Origin: CAZBUB01 sp046546355
Lineage (GTDB): Bacteria; Desulfobacterota; Desulfovibrionia; Desulfovibrionales; Desulfothermaceae
Assembly (NCBI GenBank): GCA_046546355.1
Contig: JBKGXZ010000002.1
Coordinates: 1 to 64,000 of the forward strand
Direction: 5' to 3'
DNA length: 64,000 nucleotides
The notes below the pieces were generated by a model, which was not told where the DNA came from, did no database searches, and saw nothing but the letters and a program-made list of their open reading frames with translations. Shown here one piece after another: positions 52,717 to 61,003 of the stretch (positions are counted from its first letter, which is position 1; the number at the start of each line of letters is the position of its first letter). The translations under genes and the position numbers were made by a program.

Positions 52717-53985
52717 ATGCCTGATTCCAGGAGCCTATTCCAGCAGGCCCGGGAGCTTATCCCCGGCGGGGTCAACAGCCCGGTCAGGGCCTGCGGCAGT
52801 GTGGAATCCACCCCTCTGTTCATCAGCAGGGGCCAGGGCAGCCACATCTACAGCCAGGAGGGCCAGGAGTACATCGATTATGTCCTCTCCTGGGGTCCTT
52901 TGCTCTTGGGGCATTGCCATCCCCGGGTATTGCAGGCAGCCAGACAGGCCCTGGAGGATGGACCCAGCTTCGGGGCCCCCTGCAAGCAGGAGATAGATCT
53001 GGCCCAAGCTATCCATGATGCCCTGCCTGGCGTGGAGATGGTCCGCCTGGTCAACTCCGGCACCGAGGCCACCATGAGCGCCCTGCGCTTGGCCAGGGCC
53101 TATACTGGCAGGGAAAAGATCCTCAAATTCACCGGCTGCTACCATGGCCATGTGGATAGCCTGCTGGTCCAGGCTGGATCCGGGGTAGCCACTCTGGCCA
53201 TACCTGGCACGCCGGGGGTGCCAGAAGGACTGGCCATCCAGACCCTGCTGGCCCCTTACAATGATCTCCGGGCTGTACAGGAGATCTTCCAGAGCCAGGG
53301 CCAGGAAATAGCTGCCGTGATCCTGGAGCCAGTGGCTGGAAATATGGGCCTGGTGCCCCCTGCAGAAGGTTTCCTGCAGGGCCTTAGGCAGCTGGCTGAC
53401 CAATATTCCAGCCTGCTCATTTTTGACGAGGTCATTACCGGCTTCAGAGTAGCCTATTCCGGTGCCCAGGGCAGGTTCGGGGTCACTCCGGATCTGACCT
53501 GTCTGGGCAAGATCATAGGCGGCGGATTCCCTGTGGGGGCCCTGGGCGGCCAAAGCCAAATCATGGAGTATCTGGCCCCTTGCGGTCCAGTATACCAGGC
53601 CGGAACCCTAGCCGGGAATCCCGTAGCCATGAGCGCAGGCTTGGCCACCCTGCAGGAGCTGCAGCAGCAGGATTATCAGGCTCTGGAGGACAGGACCTCC
53701 TGGCTGGCAGCAGAGCTGCAGTCCATCCTGCAAAGGAAGGGCCTCTCCGTGCAGCTGAACCAGCTGGGGTCCATGTTCACTCTGTTCTTTACTCCAGACC
53801 CGGTACAGGACTTTTCCAGCGCCAGGAACACAGACCAGAAGCTCTTTGCCAGCTTCTACCGCCAGATGCGCGAACAGGGCATATATCTGCCCCCGGCCAA
53901 CTTCGAGTGCGTATTTGTTTCCTTCGCCCACCAGGAAGCCGATCTGGAAAAGACCCTGCAGGCTGCCAGGGACCTGCAGTTTTAG
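52717..53985 (+). CDS. hemL: Glutamate-1-semialdehyde 2,1-aminomutase
   Basis: From the ATG at 52717 (AAGGAG seven bases upstream; an ATG two codons earlier is too close) the product has 422 residues. It has the N-terminal LIPGGVNSPVRAC, the pyridoxal-binding LIFDEVITGFRVA and the CLGKIIGGGFPVGALGG lysine region. It makes 5-aminolevulinate, the first committed haem/siroheme precursor, and fits with the ahbB gene before it. Confidence 0.96.
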   Translation: MPDSRSLFQQARELIPGGVNSPVRACGSVESTPLFISRGQGSHIYSQEGQEYIDYVLSWGPLLLGHCHPRVLQAARQALEDGPSFGAPCKQEIDLAQAIHDALPGVEMVRLVNSGTEATMSALRLARAYTGREKILKFTGCYHGHVDSLLVQAGSGVATLAIPGTPGVPEGLAIQTLLAPYNDLRAVQEIFQSQGQEIAAVILEPVAGNMGLVPPAEGFLQGLRQLADQYSSLLIFDEVITGFRVAYSGAQGRFGVTPDLTCLGKIIGGGFPVGALGGQSQIMEYLAPCGPVYQAGTLAGNPVAMSAGLATLQELQQQDYQALEDRTSWLAAELQSILQRKGLSVQLNQLGSMFTLFFTPDPVQDFSSARNTDQKLFASFYRQMREQGIYLPPANFECVFVSFAHQEADLEKTLQAARDLQF

Positions 53986-53998
53986 AGCCAGGATTTAC

Positions 53999-54026
53999 TT
54001 GACAGCAGTTGGTCAGCTGGTATATC
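53999..54026 (+). promoter_or_regulatory. Promoter of the cytochrome c3 gene
   Basis: TTGACA (53999-54004) is followed after 16 bases by TATATC (54021-54026). The promoter lies about 180 bases upstream of the cytochrome start, leaving a long leader. Confidence 0.55.
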
Positions 54027-54205
54027 TAATGACTAGACCAGTGTACCAGCCTTGTCCAGCATCAGAAATCAAGCCACCTGCTTTAGCCCTAGCTAAACTC
54101 TGCCTGGGCGGGAGGACACTGCCGGCCAGTGTACTAAGCTCAGGCGCAGCTGCTTCAGACACTGACCCTTGGGAAAAACATTTTTAAAAAAAGGAGGGTT
54201 CAAAA

Positions 54206-54637
54206 ATGAGGAAGAGTATTTTTGTTAGTCTGTTGAGTGCCTGCACACTTCTAGTTTTTACTCTGGCCGGCTTGCAGGCCTATGACTTTGAAGTCCCGGA
54301 AACTATCACCATGGACCATGCAGAAGGTGAAACAGACAACCCTCAGTACAGCCCAACAGAGATGCCACACAAAGACCACGAGGCAGTAGTGGAAGATTGC
54401 CAGTCCTGCCATCACATGTGGGAGGATGAGTCAGAGCCGCCCCAGAGGTGTACTGACTCCGGCTGCCACGACCTGCTGGGCGCCAAGGGAGAAGAGATGA
54501 AAGAGGTCAATTCCGCATATTACGCCTTCCATGAACGAGGGAGCGAGCACAGCTGCATCGGCTGCCATCAGGAGCTCAAGAAGGCAGGAGAGGATACCGG
54601 CCCCTTGCCCTGCAACAAATGCCATCCCAAGGACTAG
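54206..54637 (+). CDS. Periplasmic tetraheme cytochrome c3
   Basis: The 143-residue product has a signal peptide (about 25 residues, ending LQA) and four haem sites: CQSCH (65-69), CTDSGCH (82-88, the CX4CH form), CIGCH (117-121) and CNKCH (136-140). Histidines near residues 38, 55, 58 and 70 supply axial ligands. It is a type I c3-like electron carrier between periplasmic hydrogenases or formate dehydrogenases and membrane complexes. The fourth site is CXXCH, where Desulfovibrio proteins often have CX4CH. AAAGGAGG precedes the ATG. Confidence 0.95.
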   Translation: MRKSIFVSLLSACTLLVFTLAGLQAYDFEVPETITMDHAEGETDNPQYSPTEMPHKDHEAVVEDCQSCHHMWEDESEPPQRCTDSGCHDLLGAKGEEMKEVNSAYYAFHERGSEHSCIGCHQELKKAGEDTGPLPCNKCHPKD

Positions 54638-54660
54638 CTTCAGACAAACAAGCAATAAAA

Positions 54661-54692
54661 GCCCGGGGCAGGGCCTGGCCTTGCTTCCGGGC
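54661..54692 (+). terminator. Hairpin after the cytochrome c3 gene
   Basis: GCCCGG (54661-54666) and CCGGGC (54687-54692) pair, with further pairing inside the loop. It lies 24 bases after the c3 stop and 20 bases before the next start, so it may be a partial terminator. Confidence 0.5.
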
Positions 54693-54711
54693 AATTCTCT
54701 AGAGGTGCTCT

Positions 54712-55521
54712 ATGGCCCAGGAAAAGAAGGATCAGCCCTCAGAAGAGATCATCGACCTCACCGAGGAGGTCCAGGATGATCAGCACACTGGGCAGCAGGG
54801 ATCCAGCCCTGGACAAGATGCGGATTTCGAGCAGGAGCTCAACGATCTTTTCGCCGAAGTGGAGGACTCCTCCCAGGATCAAGGTCAGGATCCCTCTAAG
54901 GACCAGACCGAGGACGATCTGGATCTGGATTCCCTGTTCCAGGAGCTGGGCTCCTCCAGCCAGGATTCTGAACAGGCTTCAGCTGCATCTCCAGCCCAAA
55001 AAGAGCCTGAGGCAGAAACCTCTCAGCAGGCAGAGGAGCCCAGCTCAGAAGCAGCCCCCAAAGAGGAGCAGCAGGAAGAACAGCCCCAGCCAGTTTCAGA
55101 TCAGGAGGCTGCAGGCCTTGTGCAGCAGGTGCAGGAGCTGCAGGCCAGACTGCAGCAGCTGGAGGAACAGCTGCAGGAGCAGCCTGGCCCCCAGCAGCTG
55201 GAGGAACGTTTGCAGGATCAGCTGCAGCAGAGCCTGACCCAGGCCTGGGAGGAAAAGCTGCAGGCCAGGCTGGACCCCTTGCAGGAACAGCTGCAAGCCG
55301 TGCAGGGCTCTTCCGGGGACCAGAAGCAGCTGCAGGAGCTGCAGGCGCAGCTGCAGCAGCTTCGCCAGGAGGCCCTGACCAGGAGCGACCTGCAAGAGCT
55401 GGCCGCCCAGATCAAGCAGGAGCTCAAAGAGGAGCTGACCCAGATGATCCCTGCTGAGGCAGCAAAAGTCATCCGGGAGGAGATCCAGGCCCTGGCCCAG
55501 GAGATGGAGCAAGAGATTTAA
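54712..55521 (+). CDS. Acidic coiled-coil protein, possibly PopZ-like
   Basis: The 269-residue product is strongly acidic in its first half (DADFEQELNDLFAEVEDSSQ and DLDLDSLFQELGSSS blocks), then glutamine- and leucine-rich coiled coil, and ends with IPAEAAKVIREEIQALAQEM. It has no signal peptide. An N-terminal short helix, an acidic disordered stretch and a C-terminal REEI helix recall the polar organising protein PopZ of alphaproteobacteria, but the match is a pattern, not a firm homology. AGAGGTGCTCT precedes the ATG. Nothing is known of its role here; it may be a scaffold. Confidence 0.6.
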   Translation: MAQEKKDQPSEEIIDLTEEVQDDQHTGQQGSSPGQDADFEQELNDLFAEVEDSSQDQGQDPSKDQTEDDLDLDSLFQELGSSSQDSEQASAASPAQKEPEAETSQQAEEPSSEAAPKEEQQEEQPQPVSDQEAAGLVQQVQELQARLQQLEEQLQEQPGPQQLEERLQDQLQQSLTQAWEEKLQARLDPLQEQLQAVQGSSGDQKQLQELQAQLQQLRQEALTRSDLQELAAQIKQELKEELTQMIPAEAAKVIREEIQALAQEMEQEI

Positions 55522-55557
55522 AAAAAGGAGGGGTGCTGCACAGGTTTCTCTCCTTTT

Positions 55558-55619
55558 CCCGTCCGGGAGCCGCACCTATGTGGAGGTCCAGGCCATTTCC
55601 CCGCCGGACGGGTTTTTTT
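55558..55619 (+). terminator. Long-loop terminator after the acidic protein gene
   Basis: CCCGTCCGG (55558-55566) and CCGGACGGG (55604-55612) form a perfect 9-bp stem followed by a run of seven T residues. The loop is 37 bases long, unusual for a simple terminator. It lies 37 bases after the stop codon, and the next gene starts 33 bases beyond. Confidence 0.75.
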
Positions 55620-55651
55620 CATCAAAAACCCGGCAAAGGCAGAATACAGCC

Positions 55652-55834
55652 ATGGACAAGACCCGCCAGCAGGCCCTGCAGGTGGCCAAGGAGATCGTGG
55701 TCAAATTCATTGAGGTGGGCCGCATCTCTCCCAGCAATTTTGAGCAATTCTTCTCCGCCATCTACCGGGACATCCTGCGCAATATCCAGGACGACCCCCC
55801 TGGGGCTGAAGACGGCCATGACCGCTCCAGCTGA
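55652..55834 (+). CDS. Small conserved cytoplasmic protein
   Basis: The 60-residue protein begins MDKTRQQALQVAKEIVVKFI and continues EVGRISPSNFEQFFSAIYRD. It is helical, with no membrane helix. I start it at the ATG at 55652 because an earlier in-frame ATG lies inside the terminator. I recall similar small proteins in Desulfovibrionales, but none has a known function. It overlaps the start of ubiE by 17 bases. Confidence 0.65.
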   Translation: MDKTRQQALQVAKEIVVKFIEVGRISPSNFEQFFSAIYRDILRNIQDDPPGAEDGHDRSS

Positions 55835-56576
55835 TTCTAGCACTCAGAAAGCCCACGCTACCGACCCCAGACAGGGCATGTTCGCCAGCATTGCCCCCTG
55901 GTATGATTTCCTGAACCGTACCTTGAGCCTGGGCCTGGATCTCTACTGGCGCAGAAGACTGATCCAGGCCCTGGACCCCGGCCCTGGAGAAAGCATCCTG
56001 GACCTGGCTGCAGGCACCCTGGATGTCTCCCTGGGACTGTTGCGCCAGGAGCCTGGATGCAGAGTCTGGGCCGCAGATATCTCCCTGCCCATGCTGCTGC
56101 GCGGCCAGAAGAAGCTGCGTGGCAGGCAAGGCAGCCTGCAGGGCATATGCTCTGACGCCAAAAATATCCCCCTGTCCCGGGAAAGTATGCACAAGGCAGG
56201 CATTGCCTTTGGGATCCGCAATATCCAGCCCAGGCAGCAGGCCTATGCCCAGATTCTGCAGATCTTGAAGCCGGGGGGCAGGCTGGCCGTCCTGGAATTC
56301 GGCTCAGGCAGGGCCAGAATCTGGAGAGGCTTATACAATCTCTATCTGCAGCGGGTTCTGCCCTGGGTGGGCAGGGTGGTCTCCAAAGACCCCCAGGCCT
56401 ACTCCTACCTGGCCAGGAGCATCCTGGAGTTCCCATCTGCGCTTGAGCTGGCAGCAGAGCTGCAGGAGGCAGGATTCTGCGACATTAGCCACCAGGCACT
56501 GACTTCCGGCATAGTCAATATCCACCTGGCCCACAAGCCCGAGTCAGCACCACCTGGCCGCAGACGTCCAGTTTGA
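55818..56576 (+). CDS. ubiE: UbiE/MenG-type menaquinone methyltransferase
   Basis: From the ATG at 55818 the product has 252 residues. FASIAPWYDFLNRTLSLGLD, LDLAAGTLDVSLGLL, GIRNIQPRQQAYAQILQILK and GGRLAVLEFGSG are the family signatures. It would methylate demethylmenaquinone to menaquinone, the quinone of sulfate reducers. The start overlaps the small gene before it. The last six codons (GRRRPV and the stop) fall inside the 52-bp dispersed repeat at 56555-56606. Confidence 0.92.
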   Translation: MTAPADSSTQKAHATDPRQGMFASIAPWYDFLNRTLSLGLDLYWRRRLIQALDPGPGESILDLAAGTLDVSLGLLRQEPGCRVWAADISLPMLLRGQKKLRGRQGSLQGICSDAKNIPLSRESMHKAGIAFGIRNIQPRQQAYAQILQILKPGGRLAVLEFGSGRARIWRGLYNLYLQRVLPWVGRVVSKDPQAYSYLARSILEFPSALELAAELQEAGFCDISHQALTSGIVNIHLAHKPESAPPGRRRPV

Positions 56577-56606
56577 TCGAGAAAGAAACGCTAGAGCTTA
56601 TTCATG
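56555..56606 (+). repeat. 52-bp dispersed repeat, copy 2
   Basis: It matches the reverse complement of 28408-28459 at 49 of 52 positions. It overlaps the ubiE 3' end and lies in the gap before the convergent DUF2065 gene. Confidence 0.88.
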
Positions 56607-56626
56607 ATCTTATTGTATACGAGAAA

Positions 56627-56824
56627 TCAGCCCCGGGCCAGATAGATCAGGAACAGACCCACCAGGATCACCAGGACTGACATCCTGCGCAGGCTGGAGG
56701 GCTCCTTCTCCGCCAGAAGCCTAAGCACCTCGGGCATCCGTTCCGCAAACAGGAAATAGGCCAGCCCTTCCAAGATCAGGGCCAGCCCCAGGGCGGTCAG
56801 GAATATTCCCAGACTGGACTGCAT
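56627..56824 (-). CDS. DUF2065 small membrane protein
   Basis: The 65-residue protein has two membrane helices (LGIFLTALGLALILEGLAYF and SVLVILVGLFLIYLARG) linked by MPEVLRLLAEKEPSSLRRM, as in DUF2065. AAAGGAG precedes the ATG by seven bases. It is the last gene of the purA-holB transcript. In E. coli the homologue YjeT lies beside purA, so the neighbourhood is conserved. Function unknown. Confidence 0.88.
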   Translation of the reverse strand: MQSSLGIFLTALGLALILEGLAYFLFAERMPEVLRLLAEKEPSSLRRMSVLVILVGLFLIYLARG

Positions 56825-56845
56825 GCAACAACTCCTTTCCCCGGC

Positions 56846-57700
56846 TCAAAGCCAGGTCCTGACCTTTACTCCCATCCATTCCAAAACCAGGGCAGGGTGA
56901 ACCTGCAGCTTTAGGGCCTGCTGGGCCTGCTGCAGCAGCTCGCAGACCCGGCTCCAGCCCTGGGTATCCAGCCTGTCTTGCCAATATCTGGCCAGCTCTG
57001 ACCCGGCTCCTGGGCCGGCTTGCATAAGCAGGCTCTGCTGGCAAAGCACTATTATTTCCTGTACCAGTCTCTTATCCACAGCCCCCTGGGCAGAGCTCTG
57101 GCTGAGCAAGCCCTGGCCGGTGCGCCAGAAATGCAGCAAAAGCCCCAGCCACTGCTGGGCCTCCCTGGAGGTCTGGGCAGCCTGGGCAGTCCTGGACAGC
57201 CCCAGGACCAGGCTCCTGGAGACCAGGGTGGGCAAAAGTAGCTGCCTTTGCGGGGCCAGAAGCACAAAACAATTCCCGGGCAGGGGCTCCTCCATGCATT
57301 TCAATAGGGAATTGGCTGCCGCCTGAGTCAGCTCCTGGGCCTGCTCCAGGACAAAGACCCGGACCTGGCCTGCATCAGGCTTCTGGCCCATGAGGGTCCT
57401 GGCCTCCCGGACCTGGTCAATCTTGATGCTCTCCTGCAGGCCCTGGAACAGGAACAGATCCCTGAAAGCCTGATTCGCGATCTGCCTGCAGCAAGAACAG
57501 TCCAGACAGGGCGGCTGACTGGCAGCGCAGTTCAGCAATGCCGCCCAGTACAGGGCCAGACCCTGCCGCTCCTGCAGGCTGCCCCCTTCCAGGAACAGGA
57601 CATTGGGCCTGCTTCTCTGCAGCTTCTGCATGTAGCCCACTACCCTGGCCTGGTCCTGCAGCAGGTCAGGATAACACTGGGTAAGATCCGGAGCTTGCAA
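56846..57700 (-). CDS. holB: DNA polymerase III subunit delta'
   Basis: From the TTG at 57700 (AGGGAAAG upstream) the protein has 284 residues. It has the zinc-binding cysteines CLDCSCC, and ANSLLKCMEEPLPGNCFVLL, which is the clamp-loader sensor region. The P-loop is degenerate, as usual for delta'. It opens the sliding clamp together with tau/gamma and delta. A longer frame running into purA is not plausible. Confidence 0.85.
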   Translation of the reverse strand: MQAPDLTQCYPDLLQDQARVVGYMQKLQRSRPNVLFLEGGSLQERQGLALYWAALLNCAASQPPCLDCSCCRQIANQAFRDLFLFQGLQESIKIDQVREARTLMGQKPDAGQVRVFVLEQAQELTQAAANSLLKCMEEPLPGNCFVLLAPQRQLLLPTLVSRSLVLGLSRTAQAAQTSREAQQWLGLLLHFWRTGQGLLSQSSAQGAVDKRLVQEIIVLCQQSLLMQAGPGAGSELARYWQDRLDTQGWSRVCELLQQAQQALKLQVHPALVLEWMGVKVRTWL

Positions 57701-57711
57701 GGCGGCTTTCC

Positions 57712-58992
57712 CTAACGCATTATGGTTTGACTGCGCTCCGGGCCTACGGAGACGATAGACACCCTCACTCCCAGAATCTCCTCTATACGCTGGATATAGT
57801 CCCTGGCCTCCCGGGGCAGGTCCTGCATGCTCCTGGCCTCTGAAATATCCTCCTGCCAAGGCTGCAAGGATTCGTATACCGGCTCGGCCTGGGCCAGCCC
57901 CCATTCCTCCTGGGGTGGATGGGAAATTCTCTGGCCCTGATATTCGTAGCCCACACAAAGCCTTAGCTCCGGCAGGCCGCTTAGCACATCCAGCTTGGTC
58001 AGGGCCAGGGAATCAGGCTGATTCAAACGCACCGCCTCCCTCAGCCCCACCAGATCCAGCCAGCCGCATCTGCGCCTGCGACCGGTGGTAGCCCCGAACT
58101 CATTGCCCTTGGCCTGCATATGCTCCCCGCAGCCATTTTCCAGCTCAGTGGGGAACGGACCGGAACCTACCCTGGTGGTATAGGCCTTGACCACTGCCAG
58201 TATTTCTTCCAGCAGGCCTGTGCCGCAGCCGCTGCCTGCTGCTGCGTTGCCCGCAACAGTGCTGGAGGAGGTCACGAAGGGATAGGTGCCGTGCTCCACA
58301 TCCAAAAGGGTGCCCTGGGCCCCCTCGAACAGGATGGGCTGCCTGGTTTGCGCTGCCTGGGCGACCTCCTGGGAAACGTCAGCCAGATAGGGCCGCAGCC
58401 GATGCAAGAATGGCAGCATCTCCTCCAGGATCTGCTGCGCGTCCAGCTCCTGGGCCCCATAATAAGCAAACAGGGCGTTCTTTTCCTGCAGGGCGTTTTG
58501 CAGTTTTTGCAGCAACAGCCCTTCATCCTGGATATCCCCGGCCCTGATGCCAACCCTGGCTGCCCGGTCCTCGTAGGCTGGTCCTATGCCTCTGCCAGTG
58601 GTGCCGATCCTGTCCCTGTCCTGCTTGCGGCTCTCCCGCAATCCATCCAGCTGCTTGTGATAGGGCAGTATCAGGTGGGTCTTCTTGCTGACCAGCAGCC
58701 GCTCTGGGCCCATATCCACTTGGCTTTGCCCCAGCATGTCCAGCTCCTGGCAAAATACCTCCGGATCCAGGACCACCCCATTGCCTATCAGGCATTTCTT
58801 GCCCGGATGCAGAATGCCAGAAGGGATCAGATGCAGAACCAGCTTCTTGCCCTGGGCCACCAAGGTATGACCGGCATTGTTGCCCCCCTGGAAGCGAACT
58901 ATAACCCCGCACTGCTCTGTAAGCAGGTCCACTATCTTGCCCTTGCCTTCATCGCCCCATTGGGCACCTATGACCACCAAATTGCTACGCAT
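57712..58992 (-). CDS. purA: Adenylosuccinate synthetase
   Basis: The 426-residue protein has GAQWGDEGKGKIVDLLTEQ at the N terminus and GRGIGPAYEDRAARVGIRA and VGSGPFPTEL further on. It makes adenylosuccinate from IMP, aspartate and GTP. The ATG at 58992 follows AAGGAG; an earlier in-frame ATG adds nine residues. It is the first gene of the minus-strand purA-holB-DUF2065 set. Confidence 0.97.
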   Translation of the reverse strand: MRSNLVVIGAQWGDEGKGKIVDLLTEQCGVIVRFQGGNNAGHTLVAQGKKLVLHLIPSGILHPGKKCLIGNGVVLDPEVFCQELDMLGQSQVDMGPERLLVSKKTHLILPYHKQLDGLRESRKQDRDRIGTTGRGIGPAYEDRAARVGIRAGDIQDEGLLLQKLQNALQEKNALFAYYGAQELDAQQILEEMLPFLHRLRPYLADVSQEVAQAAQTRQPILFEGAQGTLLDVEHGTYPFVTSSSTVAGNAAAGSGCGTGLLEEILAVVKAYTTRVGSGPFPTELENGCGEHMQAKGNEFGATTGRRRRCGWLDLVGLREAVRLNQPDSLALTKLDVLSGLPELRLCVGYEYQGQRISHPPQEEWGLAQAEPVYESLQPWQEDISEARSMQDLPREARDYIQRIEEILGVRVSIVSVGPERSQTIMR

Positions 58993-59136
58993 TGAAATCT
59001 CCTTAAAATTTGGATACAAGTGCAGGAGACAAAAGCCGAAAGCTGAGCATTGCTGCTAGGCCTGTCTGCCCCTTTGCCTTGCGGGCTGCCTTAGCTGAGC
59101 AACCGGGCCAGCAAGACCTTGTACTTGAAATTGCAG

Positions 59137-60591
59137 ATGAACTCAAACCCGGATTACCCCCAGAGCCAGGCCGGACAAGTCCTGCTCATCTTTATTCTGG
59201 TCCTGGCTCAGATCCTGCTGCTTACCAAGCTGCTGCAGGACCAGGAGAGAAAAGAGCTGCAAAAGCCCCAGACCCTGGTCATAGCAAGTTTGCCCCTGGA
59301 ACAGGTCCAGGCCGAGCTCAGCCCGTATGGCCCAGGATTCGAGCGGGAGCTGGTGCAGTACTTGGCTAAGCAGACCGATCTGGAGCCCAGATGGCTAATC
59401 TTTGATACCTGGCAGGATTGCCTGCGAGCCTTTAGCAAGGGCCGGGCAGACCTGCTCATAGCACCGGGTTTCAGCTCTCCGGAGCTGCAAGACTCCCATA
59501 TCAGGGCCGGGCCAGAATACCAGCTGCACCAGCCTTTGCTCCTGCACAACAAGTTCCGCTTCGGGCTTCGGCAGGAAAACGATATCTGCCGCTTCAACAT
59601 CCTGCTCAGCCAAAACCCCCAGCTAAGCGCCAGACTGCAGAGCAAGGCCGAAAAGCTGCAGTGCTCCCCTGAGCTTGAAACCCTGAAAACCACCAGGCTG
59701 CAGGAGGTCCTGGAGCTGCTGGAGGACAACCAGGCCAGATTCGGCCTGGTAGACAGCGGGCGCTTCAGGTTCTGGGAGCCTTTTTTTACTGACCTCAGAA
59801 GGACCCATGAGCTGGGGCCCGAGATCCCGTATCGCTGGTACTGGCGCAAGGACAGCCCGCGTTTGGACCAGATCCTGCAAGACTTCTGGCAAGGCCTGCA
59901 GCAAGAGCCCAATTTCAAGCGCCTCAAAGAGCTCTACTGGGGCTTTTTGCCCCAGAACACCGACTACTACCAGCTCACCCATTTGCAGGAAGCGATCCAG
60001 AATCGCATGCCCCCCTACCAGGAGACCATCCTGCAGGCAGCAGAAGAGAACCAGCTGGATCCGCTATTCCTGGTGGCTATGATCTACCAGGAATCAGCCT
60101 TTGTAACCAGCGCTAGGAGCAGGACCGGGGTCAGGGGGCTACTGCAGCTCACCCAGCCCACCGCCCGGGAAATGGGTATCCAGAACAGAATGGATCCCAG
60201 GCAGAGCATCCTGGGCGGGGCCCGGTACCTGAAGCAGCTCTGGGACAGACTGGATTCCCTGCAGGTCAGCGGCTGGGACCGCTGGTTCCTGGCCCTGGGG
60301 GCCTACAACAAAGGCATGACCCATGTGCACAACTCCATATCCCTGGCAAAAAAGCTGGGCAATGACCTGCAGCACTGGTACCACCTGAAAACCATCTACC
60401 CCAAGCTAAGCTATAAGGAGTACTATACCCAGGCCCCCCACGGCTACGCCAGGGGCTACGAAGTGGTGGACTACGTGCAAAGCATCCGCTATTATTACTA
60501 CCTGTTGCAGGGGTTGTCAGTCCTCTCTGGGCCGGAAGCGGATAAGCTTGCCCCGTTCCTTGTCCACCGGCCCAGGAACTGGCCCGACTAG
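59137..60591 (+). CDS. mltF: MltF-like membrane-bound lytic transglycosylase
   Basis: The 484-residue protein (ATG at 59137) has an N-terminal membrane helix (QVLLIFILVLAQILLLTKLL), a solute-binding family 3-like domain (about residues 45-265) and a C-terminal SLT domain with the catalytic glutamate in MIYQESAFVTSA and GVRGLLQLTQPTA. This two-domain order is that of MltF, a murein lyase. It is divergent from purA. Its last 75 bases overlap the opposite gene at 60517. Confidence 0.92.
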   Translation: MNSNPDYPQSQAGQVLLIFILVLAQILLLTKLLQDQERKELQKPQTLVIASLPLEQVQAELSPYGPGFERELVQYLAKQTDLEPRWLIFDTWQDCLRAFSKGRADLLIAPGFSSPELQDSHIRAGPEYQLHQPLLLHNKFRFGLRQENDICRFNILLSQNPQLSARLQSKAEKLQCSPELETLKTTRLQEVLELLEDNQARFGLVDSGRFRFWEPFFTDLRRTHELGPEIPYRWYWRKDSPRLDQILQDFWQGLQQEPNFKRLKELYWGFLPQNTDYYQLTHLQEAIQNRMPPYQETILQAAEENQLDPLFLVAMIYQESAFVTSARSRTGVRGLLQLTQPTAREMGIQNRMDPRQSILGGARYLKQLWDRLDSLQVSGWDRWFLALGAYNKGMTHVHNSISLAKKLGNDLQHWYHLKTIYPKLSYKEYYTQAPHGYARGYEVVDYVQSIRYYYYLLQGLSVLSGPEADKLAPFLVHRPRNWPD

Positions 60592-60837
60592 TTCCTGCCC
60601 CGGGTCCTTGGCCCCCTGATCAGGGGCGGGGCGCTGCTCCCTGGCCCACTTGGCATTGAAGAGCTGATTCTTCCAGCGCACAGCCTGTATCAGGCTGAGG
60701 ACCAGAACTGCCTCCTCCCATCTCCGGGTAGGCTCGAACTCCTGCACCTGCGTGTGATACTTGTCCCAGAGCTGAATCAATGAGGCCTCATCCACAGCTG
60801 CCAGCTGGGATGCAATCTTCTGCAGCATCTTTTCCAC
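60517..60837 (-). CDS. Conserved hypothetical protein, antisense to mltF end
   Basis: The 106-residue product (GTG start at 60837, GGGGAG upstream) has a helical, tryptophan-containing body (WDKYHTQVQEFEPTRRWEEA and AVRWKNQLFNAKWAREQRP) and a disordered proline-rich tail. I do not recognise a function. Its 3' end overlaps the mltF 3' end by 75 bases on the opposite strand, so the tail is encoded under the constraint of the SLT protein's C terminus. Confidence 0.6.
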   Translation of the reverse strand: MEKMLQKIASQLAAVDEASLIQLWDKYHTQVQEFEPTRRWEEAVLVLSLIQAVRWKNQLFNAKWAREQRPAPDQGAKDPGQELVGPVPGPVDKERGKLIRFRPRED

Positions 60838-60873
60838 GGCTATTTCTCCCCTGGCTTTGCTTGCCTTTTGCCT

Positions 60874-60929
60874 AAAAAGGCATCATAACCCGGAAGGCTT
60901 CCGGGCTTCAAGCCCTAAATGCCTTTTTT
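60874..60929. terminator. Two-tiered hairpin in the divergent purH region
   Basis: The outer stem AAAAAGGCAT (60874-60883) pairs with ATGCCTTTTT (60919-60928). An inner stem CCCGGAA (60889-60895) pairs with TTCCGGG (60899-60905). An overlapping hairpin GGGCTT-C-AAGCCC (60903-60915) competes with it. It looks like a bidirectional terminator but sits between two divergent genes, so attenuation of the minus-strand gene is possible. Confidence 0.7.
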
Positions 60930-60974
60930 GCCTCCTGGCTGGGCGGGTAGCTGCAGTCTATCGGCTTGCTTTAC

Positions 60975-61003
60975 TTGACTTGAGCCGCAAACATCAATAT
61001 CGA
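60975..61003 (+). promoter_or_regulatory. Possible promoter of the AICAR transformylase gene
   Basis: TTGACT (60975-60980) and TATCGA (60998-61003) are 17 bases apart, 80 bases before the start at 61083. Confidence 0.4.
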
